From positions 186,001-250,000 of the forward strand of contig CAJTKU010000002.1 of the NCBI GenBank assembly GCA_910577015.1: DNA of 64,000 nt, read 5' to 3'. Shown here piece after piece: positions 51,690-60,205 of the stretch. The stretch is from an uncultured Lachnospiraceae bacterium (GTDB taxonomy: Bacteria; Bacillota; Clostridia; Lachnospirales; Lachnospiraceae). The stretch's first letter is position 1, and every line of letters begins with the position of its first letter. The position numbers and the translations under genes are program-made. Below the pieces are notes generated by a model. That model was given only the letters and a program-made list of their open reading frames with translations, did no database searches and was not told the DNA's origin.

Positions 51690-52856
51690 TTATTTATAAA
51701 TCGGTTCGCGTCCTGCCTGTGCAATACCGATATAGGTATGCCCTGTGTTGATTTCAATTTCATTGCCTGCCATGTCGTAATATCTGGTAGGGGAATAGTC
51801 GTCTTCTTTTGTCCATGTAATCTTGATGCCGCGGCCCTGTGTAAAGTACCAGCCGCTGCGGCCGGAATCATTGACCTGGAAAATCAGGTATTTGTTGTCC
51901 TGACGGTATTCCCAATAAGTATCCTGAATGATGACATTGGAAAATGCAAGCTGTTCACCGGTCAGTTTGTCTATCTGGGGCTCGCCGTACAGATATTTCA
52001 GGTAAGTGCCGCTTTCTTCATCATATTTAAAAGAAGATTTCGTGGTGGTGAAAATCTTGGACAAATCTATTTCCGTTGCGGTAAAGGAGCCGGACGCGTT
52101 TTCCAACGTGTTAAACTCGGTCATCGGTGCAAAATTGAAATGTTCAGGCTCCCAGTAACTGCTTCTGTGTTCCATCTGGTATCCCTGTTTGTCAATGGCC
52201 TTTACCAGACTTTCGCCGTCTGTGAAGCCGTTGTGAATCGTGGGAGAAGAACCCTTGGGATAGCGGTAAAAAGCTTCGCTTCCGGTTGCGGGAGCAACCA
52301 CATCCCCGCCGCCGATGCTGCACCCGGACAGGTTATTTACATCGCTTCGTTTTACTACGTCAACCAGATAAAAGGGTCCGCCCCAGTGTACAAGGAAGGA
52401 ATCCCATTCCATGCTCCAGTATGCATAATAGTCGCGGCAGCTTCTGATATTACCGATTAATTCCAAATCCTGCCAGTCCTCAATAACACCCATCTGGCGG
52501 GACATTTCGCCCTCTTCCATGCATTCATACAGAACGCCTGCAAGACCAATGCCGTATTGGGGCTGCGAACCCCTGTCGGTAGGGAACATGACAGAGATGG
52601 GACGGGAGTCTGCAACATCCTTATAAATCCATTCGTTTGTAAGCGCACTGTGTACCATGCCTTCCTCGGGAGGGGTTTCGCTTAAAACTTCATCCGGTAC
52701 CTCGACAGGGTCAATGGTTGACGGCACTGTTACGGTGGGCTCGATGGACACCGCAATGTCGTCGGGACGCTTTGGCGTGTCGTCATCTTTTCCGCAGCCG
52801 TTCAGAGCCAATAAGGCCGAGACGGCTATAAGTGTAACTAATATATTTTTTTTCAT
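51690..52856 (-). CDS. DUF3048 (YerB-like) lipoprotein
   Basis: 388 residues. A signal peptide with lipobox LNGC (Cys at about residue 21) is followed by an acidic, Pro/Thr-rich linker and two DUF3048 domains: SRPISVMFPTDRGSQPQYGI, LVHWGGPFYL, then the C-terminal NVIIQDTYWEYR and GRGIKITWTKEDD. The family is extracellular and of unknown role; Bacillus YerB is the best-known relative. The gene is 39 bp downstream of the PAP2-like gene on the same strand. Confidence 0.9.
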   Translation of the reverse strand: MKKNILVTLIAVSALLALNGCGKDDDTPKRPDDIAVSIEPTVTVPSTIDPVEVPDEVLSETPPEEGMVHSALTNEWIYKDVADSRPISVMFPTDRGSQPQYGIGLAGVLYECMEEGEMSRQMGVIEDWQDLELIGNIRSCRDYYAYWSMEWDSFLVHWGGPFYLVDVVKRSDVNNLSGCSIGGGDVVAPATGSEAFYRYPKGSSPTIHNGFTDGESLVKAIDKQGYQMEHRSSYWEPEHFNFAPMTEFNTLENASGSFTATEIDLSKIFTTTKSSFKYDEESGTYLKYLYGEPQIDKLTGEQLAFSNVIIQDTYWEYRQDNKYLIFQVNDSGRSGWYFTQGRGIKITWTKEDDYSPTRYYDMAGNEIEINTGHTYIGIAQAGREPIYK

Positions 52857-52895
52857 AAAATATCCTCTCTTTCGTTATCAATGCTACAGGAAACA

Positions 52896-53354
52896 TTATA
52901 GCACATTGCACATGATAATTGCAATGATAATACCCAGAATTGCCCCCATTAAGACTTGAAGGGGAGTATGTCCCACAAATTCTTTTAGTTTGTCTTCCGC
53001 AGGCATGTCACTGCCCATATCAGCGAAAATTTCAAGCATTTCGTTTAAAACCTTGGCCTGGATTCCGGTCTCACGGCGCACGCCCATGGCATCATACATG
53101 ACAATAATTGCCAGCACAAGGGAAATGGTAAATTCAAAACTGGCAGGACCATAAACATAACATGCCGCCGCACAAAGCGCGCTGACGGTTGCAGAATGGG
53201 AACTTGGCATCCCGCCGCTTCCAATCAGCCTTTCCGCAACAAATTTTTTTGTAAAAAGAAGATGTATAAATGTCTTCAGGATTTGCGCCACACACCATCC
53301 GGCAACGGCACACAGTAAAATTTTATTTTGCAATAACTGGGTAAAAAAATTCAT
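52896..53354 (-). CDS. Divergent PAP2 family membrane protein (YuiD-like)
   Basis: 152 residues with four to five membrane helices. The DUF212/acid phosphatase-VanPA-related pattern is GGMPSSHSATVSALCAAACY, then MYDAMGVRRETGIQAKVLNE, plus the C-terminal KEFVGHTPLQVLMGAILG. These resemble the PAP2 active-site motifs (SHS, H). The substrate is unknown. It is transcribed with or before the DUF3048 lipoprotein gene. Confidence 0.88.
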   Translation of the reverse strand: MNFFTQLLQNKILLCAVAGWCVAQILKTFIHLLFTKKFVAERLIGSGGMPSSHSATVSALCAAACYVYGPASFEFTISLVLAIIVMYDAMGVRRETGIQAKVLNEMLEIFADMGSDMPAEDKLKEFVGHTPLQVLMGAILGIIIAIIMCNVL

Positions 53355-53385
53355 AGGGCACCTCTCGATTAACTATCCAAGTATA

Positions 53386-54216
53386 TCACCACTTTTTTCG
53401 ATATGCAAGCGGCGTCAGGTTTTCGTAACGTTTGAATACTTTAATAAAATAAGAAGCATTTTGAAATCCACATGCAAGAGCAATGTTTTCCACACTTTCA
53501 TTGGAAAAACGGAGCAGGGATTTGGCGTGGGAAAGCCGCTTTGTGTTAAGGTCATTGATGATGGAAGAACCGAACAGCCGCTGGTATTCCCGGAGCAGAT
53601 GGTATTTGCTGATAAAAAAGCGCTCGGATAAGCTGTCCAGCGTCAACTTTTCGGTATGGTGCTGCTCAATATAGCGGCGGACCTCCAAAAGCTTGTCCGG
53701 CACGGGGGCGGAAGAAGAATAAAATACATCTTCAAAAATCTGCACAATCAAATCGGTCAGATATTTATGGGAAAGCAAATCGGAAAAAGCCTCGTTTTGC
53801 TGTTGAAGTCCGTAAAGTGTTTTTATCAGCTCCGTATAAGGCGACAATTCAGGCGGAGTATATACAACAGGGCCTTCCCGTTCTTTATAAAGCTGATAAA
53901 ACCCCTTTGCCTGATAACCGTTAAAATGAACCCACATCAGCGACCATGGCGAAACCCCGCTGCTTTCGTGGGAATAAGGCTCTACACAGTTCAGCCAGAC
54001 GCAGTCACCGGCCTGCATGGAATAAGAAACTCCCTGGAAGGTAATGGTACCGCAGCCGTCCAGGACAAGAAAAAAAAGGTAAGAATCCAGATTTTTCCTT
54101 TGGCTGATATGAGGTTCCAGGCTTTTTAAGGTTCCTATCTCCTGTATGTATAAATATTGGGATTTGGTATAGGATGAAGGTGTAACCAAAATTCTGTCTG
54201 AAGCTGCTTTGGACAT
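53386..54216 (-). CDS. AraC family transcriptional regulator
   Basis: 276 residues from the ATG at 54216 (AAAGGAG 6 bp upstream on the - strand; the frame is open further upstream without an SD). An N-terminal cupin sensor (about 20-150; VLDGCGTITFQGVSYSMQAG) is followed by two AraC helix-turn-helix motifs (KLTLDSLSERFFISKYHLLR and SVENIALACGFQNASYFIKV). Such proteins sense sugars. It is divergent from gmd; the promoter of gmd (54283) lies between, so regulation of the fucose-nucleotide operon is possible but unproven. Confidence 0.9.
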   Translation of the reverse strand: MSKAASDRILVTPSSYTKSQYLYIQEIGTLKSLEPHISQRKNLDSYLFFLVLDGCGTITFQGVSYSMQAGDCVWLNCVEPYSHESSGVSPWSLMWVHFNGYQAKGFYQLYKEREGPVVYTPPELSPYTELIKTLYGLQQQNEAFSDLLSHKYLTDLIVQIFEDVFYSSSAPVPDKLLEVRRYIEQHHTEKLTLDSLSERFFISKYHLLREYQRLFGSSIINDLNTKRLSHAKSLLRFSNESVENIALACGFQNASYFIKVFKRYENLTPLAYRKKW

Positions 54217-54282
54217 GAAAGTCTCCTTTGATAATTTGAGGAATAAAAGCAATATTTTACAATTCTTTAGCAATAAAATGGA

Positions 54283-54311
54283 TTGATACTGCTATTATAC
54301 AATAGTATACT
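54283..54311 (+). promoter_or_regulatory. Promoter of the gmd operon
   Basis: TTGATA (54283-54288), a 17-bp spacer and TATACT (54306-54311). An inverted repeat TATAC-N4-GTATA (54296-54309) overlaps the spacer and -10, a possible operator. Confidence 0.75.
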
Positions 54312-54368
54312 CACATTTAAAAGAGGAAAAATATTATAATTTTGGAAAAAGAAAGGCGGGAAGTAAAA

Positions 54369-55433
54369 ATGAAGCAAACAGCGCTGATTACAGGAATCAC
54401 GGGGCAGGACGGCTCTTATCTGGCAGAGTTTCTGCTGGAACAGGGTTATGAGGTTCACGGGTTAATCCGCAGGCACAGCACGGAAAATCTGGACAGGCTT
54501 GAGGGTATCCTGAAATCTTCATATAATAAAATCAAGTTTTTTCTGCATTATGCAGATTTGACGGACTCCAGTAATTTAAGCCGTCTGGTTTCTGAAATTA
54601 AACCTACCGAAGTATATAACCTTGCAGCGCAGTCGCATGTGGGAATTTCTTTTGAAGTACCCGAATATACGGCGGAGGTTACGGGCATCGGCACGTTAAA
54701 GCTGCTGGAGGCGCTTCGTATTTACGGAGGAAGCTGCCGGTTTTACCAGGCTTCCACCTCCGAACTGTTCGGCGGACTCCCGGAAACAGCGCCGCAAAAC
54801 GAAAATACGCCGTTTTATCCCAAGAGTCCTTACGGCGCGGCAAAATTATATTCTTATTGGATAACGGTAAATTACAGGGAATCTTATCAGATGTTTGCGT
54901 GCAACGGCATACTCTTTAACCATGAATCTCCCAGAAGGGGAGAGAATTTTGTTACCAGAAAAATCACGCTGGCAATTGCCAATATCGTGGCGGGCCGACA
55001 GGAAAAGCTTTCCCTGGGCAATATGAATGCAAAAAGGGACTGGGGTTTTGCCGGCGATTATGTAAAAGGCATGTGGAAAATGCTGCAGCAGGAAAAAGCC
55101 GGGGACTATGTGCTGGCGACAGGGGAAACCCATACCGTAAGGGAATTTGTGGTAGAGGCATTTGCCAATCTGGGAATTGACCTTCGTTTTGAAGGGACCG
55201 GCGTCCATGAAAAGGGATATGATGCGAAGACAGGAAAACTGTATGTGGATGTAAATCCTGAATTTTACCGTCCTGCGGAAGTGGAATTTTTGTGGGGGGA
55301 TGCCGCAAAAGCGGAAAAGGAGCTGGGCTGGAAAAGGGAAACGGATTTTAAGGCGCTGGTTGCCATGATGATGGATGCTGATATGAAACTGATTGCCGGG
55401 ATGGATTGTAAAGAGTTCAGAACCCGTAAGTAG
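54369..55433 (+). CDS. gmd: GDP-mannose 4,6-dehydratase
   Basis: 354 residues from ATG 54369; the frame is open to 54342 without an SD. Short-chain dehydrogenase fold with GITGQDGSYLAEFL (NADP-binding), the Thr/Ser-Glu pair in ASTSELFGG, the YGAAKLYSYW catalytic YxxxK and NHESPRRGENFVTRKI. It makes GDP-4-keto-6-deoxymannose from GDP-mannose. The next genes are fcl and manC, so this operon makes GDP-L-fucose for surface glycans. Confidence 0.95.
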   Translation: MKQTALITGITGQDGSYLAEFLLEQGYEVHGLIRRHSTENLDRLEGILKSSYNKIKFFLHYADLTDSSNLSRLVSEIKPTEVYNLAAQSHVGISFEVPEYTAEVTGIGTLKLLEALRIYGGSCRFYQASTSELFGGLPETAPQNENTPFYPKSPYGAAKLYSYWITVNYRESYQMFACNGILFNHESPRRGENFVTRKITLAIANIVAGRQEKLSLGNMNAKRDWGFAGDYVKGMWKMLQQEKAGDYVLATGETHTVREFVVEAFANLGIDLRFEGTGVHEKGYDAKTGKLYVDVNPEFYRPAEVEFLWGDAAKAEKELGWKRETDFKALVAMMMDADMKLIAGMDCKEFRTRK

Positions 55434-55449
55434 GAAAAGAGGAAGGATA

Positions 55450-56391
55450 ATGGATAAAAAGGATAAAATTTATGTTGCAGGACACAGGGGATTGGTGGGA
55501 AGCGCAATAGTCAGAAGCCTTAAGGCAAAAGGATATGACTATATTATAGGCAGAACCCACAGGGAACTGGATTTGACAAATCAGGCGGCAGTAAATGAGT
55601 TTTTTGAAAAAGAACGTCCTGACGTGGTAGTGCTTGCAGCGGCAAAGGTAGGGGGCATCAACGCCAACAATACGGCTCCCGCAGAGTTTGCTTATGAGAA
55701 TATGCAGATACAGTGTAATGTCATCAAATGCGCACATGATTATAAGGTAAAAAAACTTTTGTTTCTGGGAAGCACCTGTATCTATCCCCGGATGGCCCCG
55801 CAGCCGATTCCCGAAGAGGCACTGTTGACAGGTCCATTGGAAGAAACAAATGAAGCGTATGCCATCGCGAAAATTGCGGGACTGGAAATGTGCAAGTTTT
55901 TTAAGAGACAGTATGGGGATAATTTTATCAGTTGTATGCCTACCAACCTGTATGGTCCCGAAGATAATTACGATTTGTCCGGTTCCCATGTGATGCCTGC
56001 CATGATTCGCAAATTCCATGATGCAAAACAAAACGGCAGCGCTTTTGTGGAACTTTGGGGAACGGGTACTCCCCTGCGGGAATTTTTGTATGTGGACGAT
56101 ATGGCGGACGCCTGTGTATTTCTGCTGGAGCAGTATAACGGAGAGCAGCATGTCAATATCGGTACGGGGGAAGAGGTTTCCATCAGGGAACTGGCAGAAA
56201 CTGTGCGCAGGGTGGTCGGATACGAAGGAGAAATCCACTGGAACAGCAGTATGCCGGACGGCACGCCCAGAAAACTGACGGATATTACAAAACTGCACGG
56301 GTTAGGCTGGCGCCACAAAACAGGTCTGGAAGAAGGGGTAAAGCTGGCGTATAGGTGGTTTTGTGAAAATGCAGACCAGGCAAGACTCTAG
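55450..56391 (+). CDS. fcl: GDP-L-fucose synthase
   Basis: 313 residues from ATG 55450 (AGGAAGGA SD). Epimerase/reductase SDR: KIYVAGHRGLVGSAIVRSL, LFLGSTCIYPRMAPQPIPEE and the YAIAKIAG catalytic Tyr-Lys. It epimerises and reduces the Gmd product to GDP-L-fucose. It starts 16 bp after gmd and is followed by manC after 12 bp. Confidence 0.95.
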   Translation: MDKKDKIYVAGHRGLVGSAIVRSLKAKGYDYIIGRTHRELDLTNQAAVNEFFEKERPDVVVLAAAKVGGINANNTAPAEFAYENMQIQCNVIKCAHDYKVKKLLFLGSTCIYPRMAPQPIPEEALLTGPLEETNEAYAIAKIAGLEMCKFFKRQYGDNFISCMPTNLYGPEDNYDLSGSHVMPAMIRKFHDAKQNGSAFVELWGTGTPLREFLYVDDMADACVFLLEQYNGEQHVNIGTGEEVSIRELAETVRRVVGYEGEIHWNSSMPDGTPRKLTDITKLHGLGWRHKTGLEEGVKLAYRWFCENADQARL

Positions 56392-56403
56392 CGGGGTAAC
56401 AAT

Positions 56404-57486
56404 ATGAAAATTTACGGAGTGATTATGGCAGGCGGCGGAGGGACGCGCTTCTGGCCTCTTAGCCGCAGGGAACTGCCCAAGCAGTTTTTAAACCTGACAG
56501 GGAAGGATAGATTAATTAACGAAACCTTTGACCGTCTGGGTAAGGCAGTGCCAAAAGAGAATATATTTGTAGTGACAAATTCACTATATGCGGATAAAAC
56601 AATGGACATGATGCAGGGAAGGCTCCAAAAGAGCCATGTGCTGGCGGAACCGGCGGCGCGCAATACGGCGGCCTGTATCGGTTATGCCGCTATGGAAATC
56701 CTGAAAAAACATGGCGACGGAGTGATGTGCATCATGCCGTCGGACCATTATATCGTAAGGGAAGAAGAGTATGCGGATACCATAAGGCGCGGCGCAATGC
56801 TGGCAGCTGACAAGGATTGTCTGGTTACCATCGGCATAAAACCGGAATATCCTGCAACCGGTTACGGGTACATCAAGAACACGAAGGTGAAAACAGAAGA
56901 CGGTAAGACGGCGGATTACCGTATGGTGGAAGAATTTGTGGAAAAACCGGAAAAAGAAGTTGCGGAAGCATACCTTGCAGAAGGGCATTATGCGTGGAAC
57001 AGCGGTATGTTTATCTGGAAGGCTTCCGTTATTCTTTCATATTTTAAACGGCTGCTTCCGGATATATATGAATGCCTGGAGGAAATCGGGAATGCAATGG
57101 GAAGCGGCAGGGAACAGGAGACGCTTGATGCGGTTTATCCGAAAATCCCCAAAATATCCATTGATTACGGCATTATGGAGCGGGCGGACCGTGTGCTGAT
57201 GTTAGAGGGTACGTTCGGCTGGAATGACATTGGCAGTCTGGATGCCATGGAAGTGCTTCACGAGAAGGATGAAAAGGATAATATAGGGGTCGGGAACTGT
57301 ATTTTATTGGACACAGAGGGATTAATCTGTTATGCTAAGGATAAAATGATTGCGGCTGCATTCGTAAAAGATTTGATGGTTGTGGAATCCGAGGATGTGA
57401 TTCTGGTCTGCCCCAGGCAAAAAGCCCAGGAAGTGAAAAACATTGTGGAATCCTTGGAGAAAATGGGAAAGACAGAGTATTTGTGA
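56404..57486 (+). CDS. manC: Mannose-1-phosphate guanylyltransferase
   Basis: 360 residues. Nucleotidyltransferase signature GGGGTRFWPLSRRELPKQFL at the N terminus, EPAARNTAACIGYAA, and FVEKPEKE. The C-terminal isomerase domain found in the long ManC type is absent, so this is the monofunctional form. It makes GDP-mannose from mannose-1-phosphate and GTP, which Gmd then uses. Confidence 0.95.
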   Translation: MKIYGVIMAGGGGTRFWPLSRRELPKQFLNLTGKDRLINETFDRLGKAVPKENIFVVTNSLYADKTMDMMQGRLQKSHVLAEPAARNTAACIGYAAMEILKKHGDGVMCIMPSDHYIVREEEYADTIRRGAMLAADKDCLVTIGIKPEYPATGYGYIKNTKVKTEDGKTADYRMVEEFVEKPEKEVAEAYLAEGHYAWNSGMFIWKASVILSYFKRLLPDIYECLEEIGNAMGSGREQETLDAVYPKIPKISIDYGIMERADRVLMLEGTFGWNDIGSLDAMEVLHEKDEKDNIGVGNCILLDTEGLICYAKDKMIAAAFVKDLMVVESEDVILVCPRQKAQEVKNIVESLEKMGKTEYL

Positions 57487-57517
57487 TGGTTTTACTACAA
57501 GGAATGGAAAGGAAAAA

Positions 57518-58447
57518 ATGAAACTGCTAAGTGTAATTGTCCCCTGCTATAATGAAGAGGAAAACGTGCCCTATTTTTATGAGGAGTTTAAAAAGAACGA
57601 AGGATTTTTACAGGAGAAGGAAATAGATTGGGAAATCTTGTATGTGGATGACGGTTCTAAAGATAATACGGTGCAGGAGGTCAAAAAACTACATAATCAG
57701 GATGCCAGAGTGCATTTACTTTCTTTTTCCCGTAATTTTGGCAAGGAAGCTGCGATGTATGCGGGACTGCATAAATCCAAAGGGGATTATGTGGTAATTA
57801 TGGATGCGGATTTGCAGGACCCTCCTTCCCTTCTGCCGGAAATGTTCCAATATATAGAACAAGGTTACGATTCCGTGGCTACCCGAAGGGTAAGCAGAAA
57901 GGGAGAACCGCCGATACGTTCCTTTTTTGCCAGAATGTTTTACCGGCTGATGAAGCGGATTTCCAAGACGGAGATGATGGACGGGGCAAGGGATTACCGG
58001 CTGATGACAAGGCAGATGGTAAACGCCATTCTGGAGATGAAGGAATACAACCGCTTTACCAAAGGTATCTTTGGGTGGGTGGGTTTTCGTACCAAATGGA
58101 TTGAATTTGAAAATGTGGAGAGGGCAAAGGGAGAGACAAAGTGGAATTTCTGGAAACTGCTGGTGTATTCGATTGACGGCATTACGGCTTTTTCCACAGC
58201 GCCGCTTTCGTTTGCCGCTGTGCTGGGTGTTCTTTTCTGCATTCTGGCAATTATCCTGATTATTTTTATTGTAGTGCGGACTCTTCTGTTCGGAGACCCC
58301 GTATCAGGCTGGCCGTCCATGGTATGCATTATATCGATGATTAGCGGCGTACAGCTCTTTTGTCTCGGAATTGTCGGCCAGTATCTTGCAAAAACTTATA
58401 TGGAGGTAAAAAGGCGTCCGATTTATTTATTAAAAGAAGAAATTTAA
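57518..58447 (+). CDS. Family 2 glycosyltransferase (GtrB/DPM1-like)
   Basis: 309 residues from ATG 57518 (GGAATGGAAAGG upstream). GT-A domain with VIVPCYNEEENV, DDGSKDNT and MDADLQDPPSLLPEM (metal-binding DxD-type), then two C-terminal membrane helices (about 230-300). This is the dolichol/undecaprenyl-phosphate sugar transferase plan, e.g. GtrB. It likely makes a polyprenyl-phosphate sugar at the inner leaflet. Fourth gene of the gmd operon. Confidence 0.88.
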   Translation: MKLLSVIVPCYNEEENVPYFYEEFKKNEGFLQEKEIDWEILYVDDGSKDNTVQEVKKLHNQDARVHLLSFSRNFGKEAAMYAGLHKSKGDYVVIMDADLQDPPSLLPEMFQYIEQGYDSVATRRVSRKGEPPIRSFFARMFYRLMKRISKTEMMDGARDYRLMTRQMVNAILEMKEYNRFTKGIFGWVGFRTKWIEFENVERAKGETKWNFWKLLVYSIDGITAFSTAPLSFAAVLGVLFCILAIILIIFIVVRTLLFGDPVSGWPSMVCIISMISGVQLFCLGIVGQYLAKTYMEVKRRPIYLLKEEI

Positions 58448-58584
58448 GGGAATAACAGGATTTTTCTCCATTTATCACGCGATGACTTTCGGAGGAAACT
58501 CCTTTCCAAAACAGTACATGTTGTGCTAGGATACTGTTGCAATCGCAGTAACAGGCAAAAATCGACATATGAAAGGGGAATTGG

Positions 58585-58962
58585 ATGGATATTACTACAA
58601 TTAACGATACTGATTTGGAAAGATACATTACGGATGTGATGCTGGAAATCGGGGTTCCTGCACATCTGAAAGGTTATTACTATCTTCGCAATGCCATAAT
58701 GATGACCGGAAGGGACATCGAAGTGGTAACCAGTGTCACAAAATTAATGTATCCTGTGATTGCAAGGCATTTTAACACAACGGACCAAAAGGTGGAACGT
58801 GCGATAAGAAATGCAATTGAGGTCTCCTGGGAACGGGGAAATTCCAGGACTTTTGAGAAGTTGTTCGGTTACTCTGTTAAAGACGGAAGGGCGAGGCCGA
58901 CAAACAGTGAATACATTGCAAGAATTGCAGATAAAGTTCGTTTGGACATTAAGTCTATGTGA
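58585..58962 (+). CDS. Standalone Spo0A C-terminal DNA-binding domain protein
   Basis: 125 residues that match almost the whole sigma-dependent DNA-binding domain of Spo0A: DVMLEIGVPAHLKGYYYLRN, VERAIRNAIEVSWERGN, FGYSVKDGRARPTNSEYIA and ADKVRLDIKSM. The receiver domain that is phosphorylated in Spo0A is missing; upstream there is no ORF for it. It is therefore probably a constitutive DNA binder or is controlled by partners. An 0A-box-like site (TGTCGATTTTT, - strand 58557-58567) lies between 17 and 28 bp before its ATG. A weak promoter candidate is TTCCAA-17-TAGGAT (58504-58532). Confidence 0.88.
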   Translation: MDITTINDTDLERYITDVMLEIGVPAHLKGYYYLRNAIMMTGRDIEVVTSVTKLMYPVIARHFNTTDQKVERAIRNAIEVSWERGNSRTFEKLFGYSVKDGRARPTNSEYIARIADKVRLDIKSM

Positions 58963-59039
58963 AGGGAAATAGTGGGAATATCCAGCTTTTGAAGTGGGGA
59001 ATATAGTAGAAACTTGTCAGTTTTTGCGATTGCAGTGAT

Positions 59040-59070
59040 GCAGCAGGAAATTATCTTCCTGCTGTTTTGC
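59040..59070 (+). terminator. Terminator after the Spo0A_C-type gene
   Basis: CAGCAGGAA (59041-59049) pairs with TTCCTGCTG (59056-59064), followed by TTTTGC. Confidence 0.75.
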
Positions 59071-59079
59071 TGTCTGTCG

Positions 59080-59244
59080 TAGATTTTGCATGACGGCTGC
59101 CGGAGGGGCATTTGCTTCCATAAAGGGGGCCTGTAAAAACACAGCGGTACTAGGATGTCAAAGAACGACATCCAAGGACCGGTGTTTTTACAGGCCCCCT
59201 TTATGGAAGCAAATGCCCCTCCGGCAGCCGCCATGCAAAATCTA
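59080..59244. mobile_element. MITE-like 165-bp inverted repeat
   Basis: Arms 59082-59142 and 59182-59242 are 61 nt each with a single mismatch; including the flanking TA dinucleotides the arms are TAGATTTT and AAAATCTA (59080-59244). A TA target duplication would fit an IS630/Tc1-type MITE. The central 39 bp hold a second hairpin GGATGTC/GACATCC (59153-59173). There is no ORF of its own; open frames on both arms encode the same peptide, as expected of a repeat. The 352-bp gap 58963-59314 thus contains a terminator and this element. Confidence 0.7.
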
Positions 59245-59314
59245 TAAGGTTGTACTGAGGAAAAAATTATGGTAAAATTGGGGAGAATTGGGAAGAATGT
59301 GTGTGGAGGCGTTT

Positions 59315-60205
59315 ATGCAGAAAACCATTCCTGACAAAATAATTGAAGGAAGCATGATTGCGGTGGGAATTGCAGAAGCCGCCCATCTGACAGCGCTTTT
59401 TTTGAAACAGCCCTTTCATGTCTGTGCGACGGTCATGGGAGCGCTGTATTTGTGCGCGGTTCTTTTTGCCGTACTGTGGTTTTTTATAAAGAGAAAAAAG
59501 CATGGAAAGTCTCAACGGGAAAACCGGTTTCTGAAATTGATGAAGGTTTACCCGTATTTATATTTTTTTATCGGTTTGTTTATTGTATTACAGATAATCT
59601 GGTATTTCTGGATGCATATTCCTTATCTGAAAGCGGATATCACAGGGGAAATAGTGCAGAGCATGCTTGCGTCGGACGGACTTTACACCGTAAATCCTAT
59701 GACAGGAATGTCATATAAGGAGGGTATGCCGCTCAGGCTGCAGATTCTGGCGCTGCCCACGTTTTTTGCCGCAATTTGTCGATGGACAGGCATTCCCGTC
59801 TATCTTCTGGTATACAGCATGATACCTTCGGTTACTTTGCTTCTCAGTTATTTTGTCTACAGCAGGTGGGCGGCTTATCTGTTTCCGCAGGAAGGAAAAA
59901 AGCAGGCTATGTTTATGCTGTTTACCGTTATGGTATATCAGTTTGGCTGTTATGCGGTGGCAATGGACAGTTTCCTTCTCTTTTTTAAAGGATATGGAGG
60001 CGCTGCATACCGGGCAGGGGTGATTCTGCCGTATGCGCTATTATGTTGTTTGCAGGGCAGGTGGAAAAGCGTGGTCTTATGTCTGCTTGCCGAAGCATGT
60101 GTGGTATGGACCCTTTACGGGTTTGGTTACACGGTAGTAATTGCCGTTGTGGTTTTGGGAATGAAACTGGCAGTATCCCTGTCTGAAAGGAGGAAAAAGG
60201 CTTGA
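59315..60205 (+). CDS. Unknown membrane protein (first of a coupled pair)
   Basis: 296 residues from ATG 59315 (GGAGG 5 bp upstream; frame open to 59288). About eight membrane helices. One loop after the third or fourth helix is acidic (KADITGEIVQSMLASDGLY), a pattern also seen in GT-C-type glycosyltransferases, but no firm motif was found. The stop overlaps the TTG start of the next gene by 4 bp. The pair lies within the polysaccharide region, so a role in glycan assembly is plausible. Confidence 0.6.
   Translation: MQKTIPDKIIEGSMIAVGIAEAAHLTALFLKQPFHVCATVMGALYLCAVLFAVLWFFIKRKKHGKSQRENRFLKLMKVYPYLYFFIGLFIVLQIIWYFWMHIPYLKADITGEIVQSMLASDGLYTVNPMTGMSYKEGMPLRLQILALPTFFAAICRWTGIPVYLLVYSMIPSVTLLLSYFVYSRWAAYLFPQEGKKQAMFMLFTVMVYQFGCYAVAMDSFLLFFKGYGGAAYRAGVILPYALLCCLQGRWKSVVLCLLAEACVVWTLYGFGYTVVIAVVVLGMKLAVSLSERRKKA

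Noticed and set aside
51600..52460. 286-codon + strand open frame over the DUF3048 gene
   Set aside because: It is the antisense shadow of a clear lipoprotein gene; start lacks an SD and it runs through the terminator at 51645.
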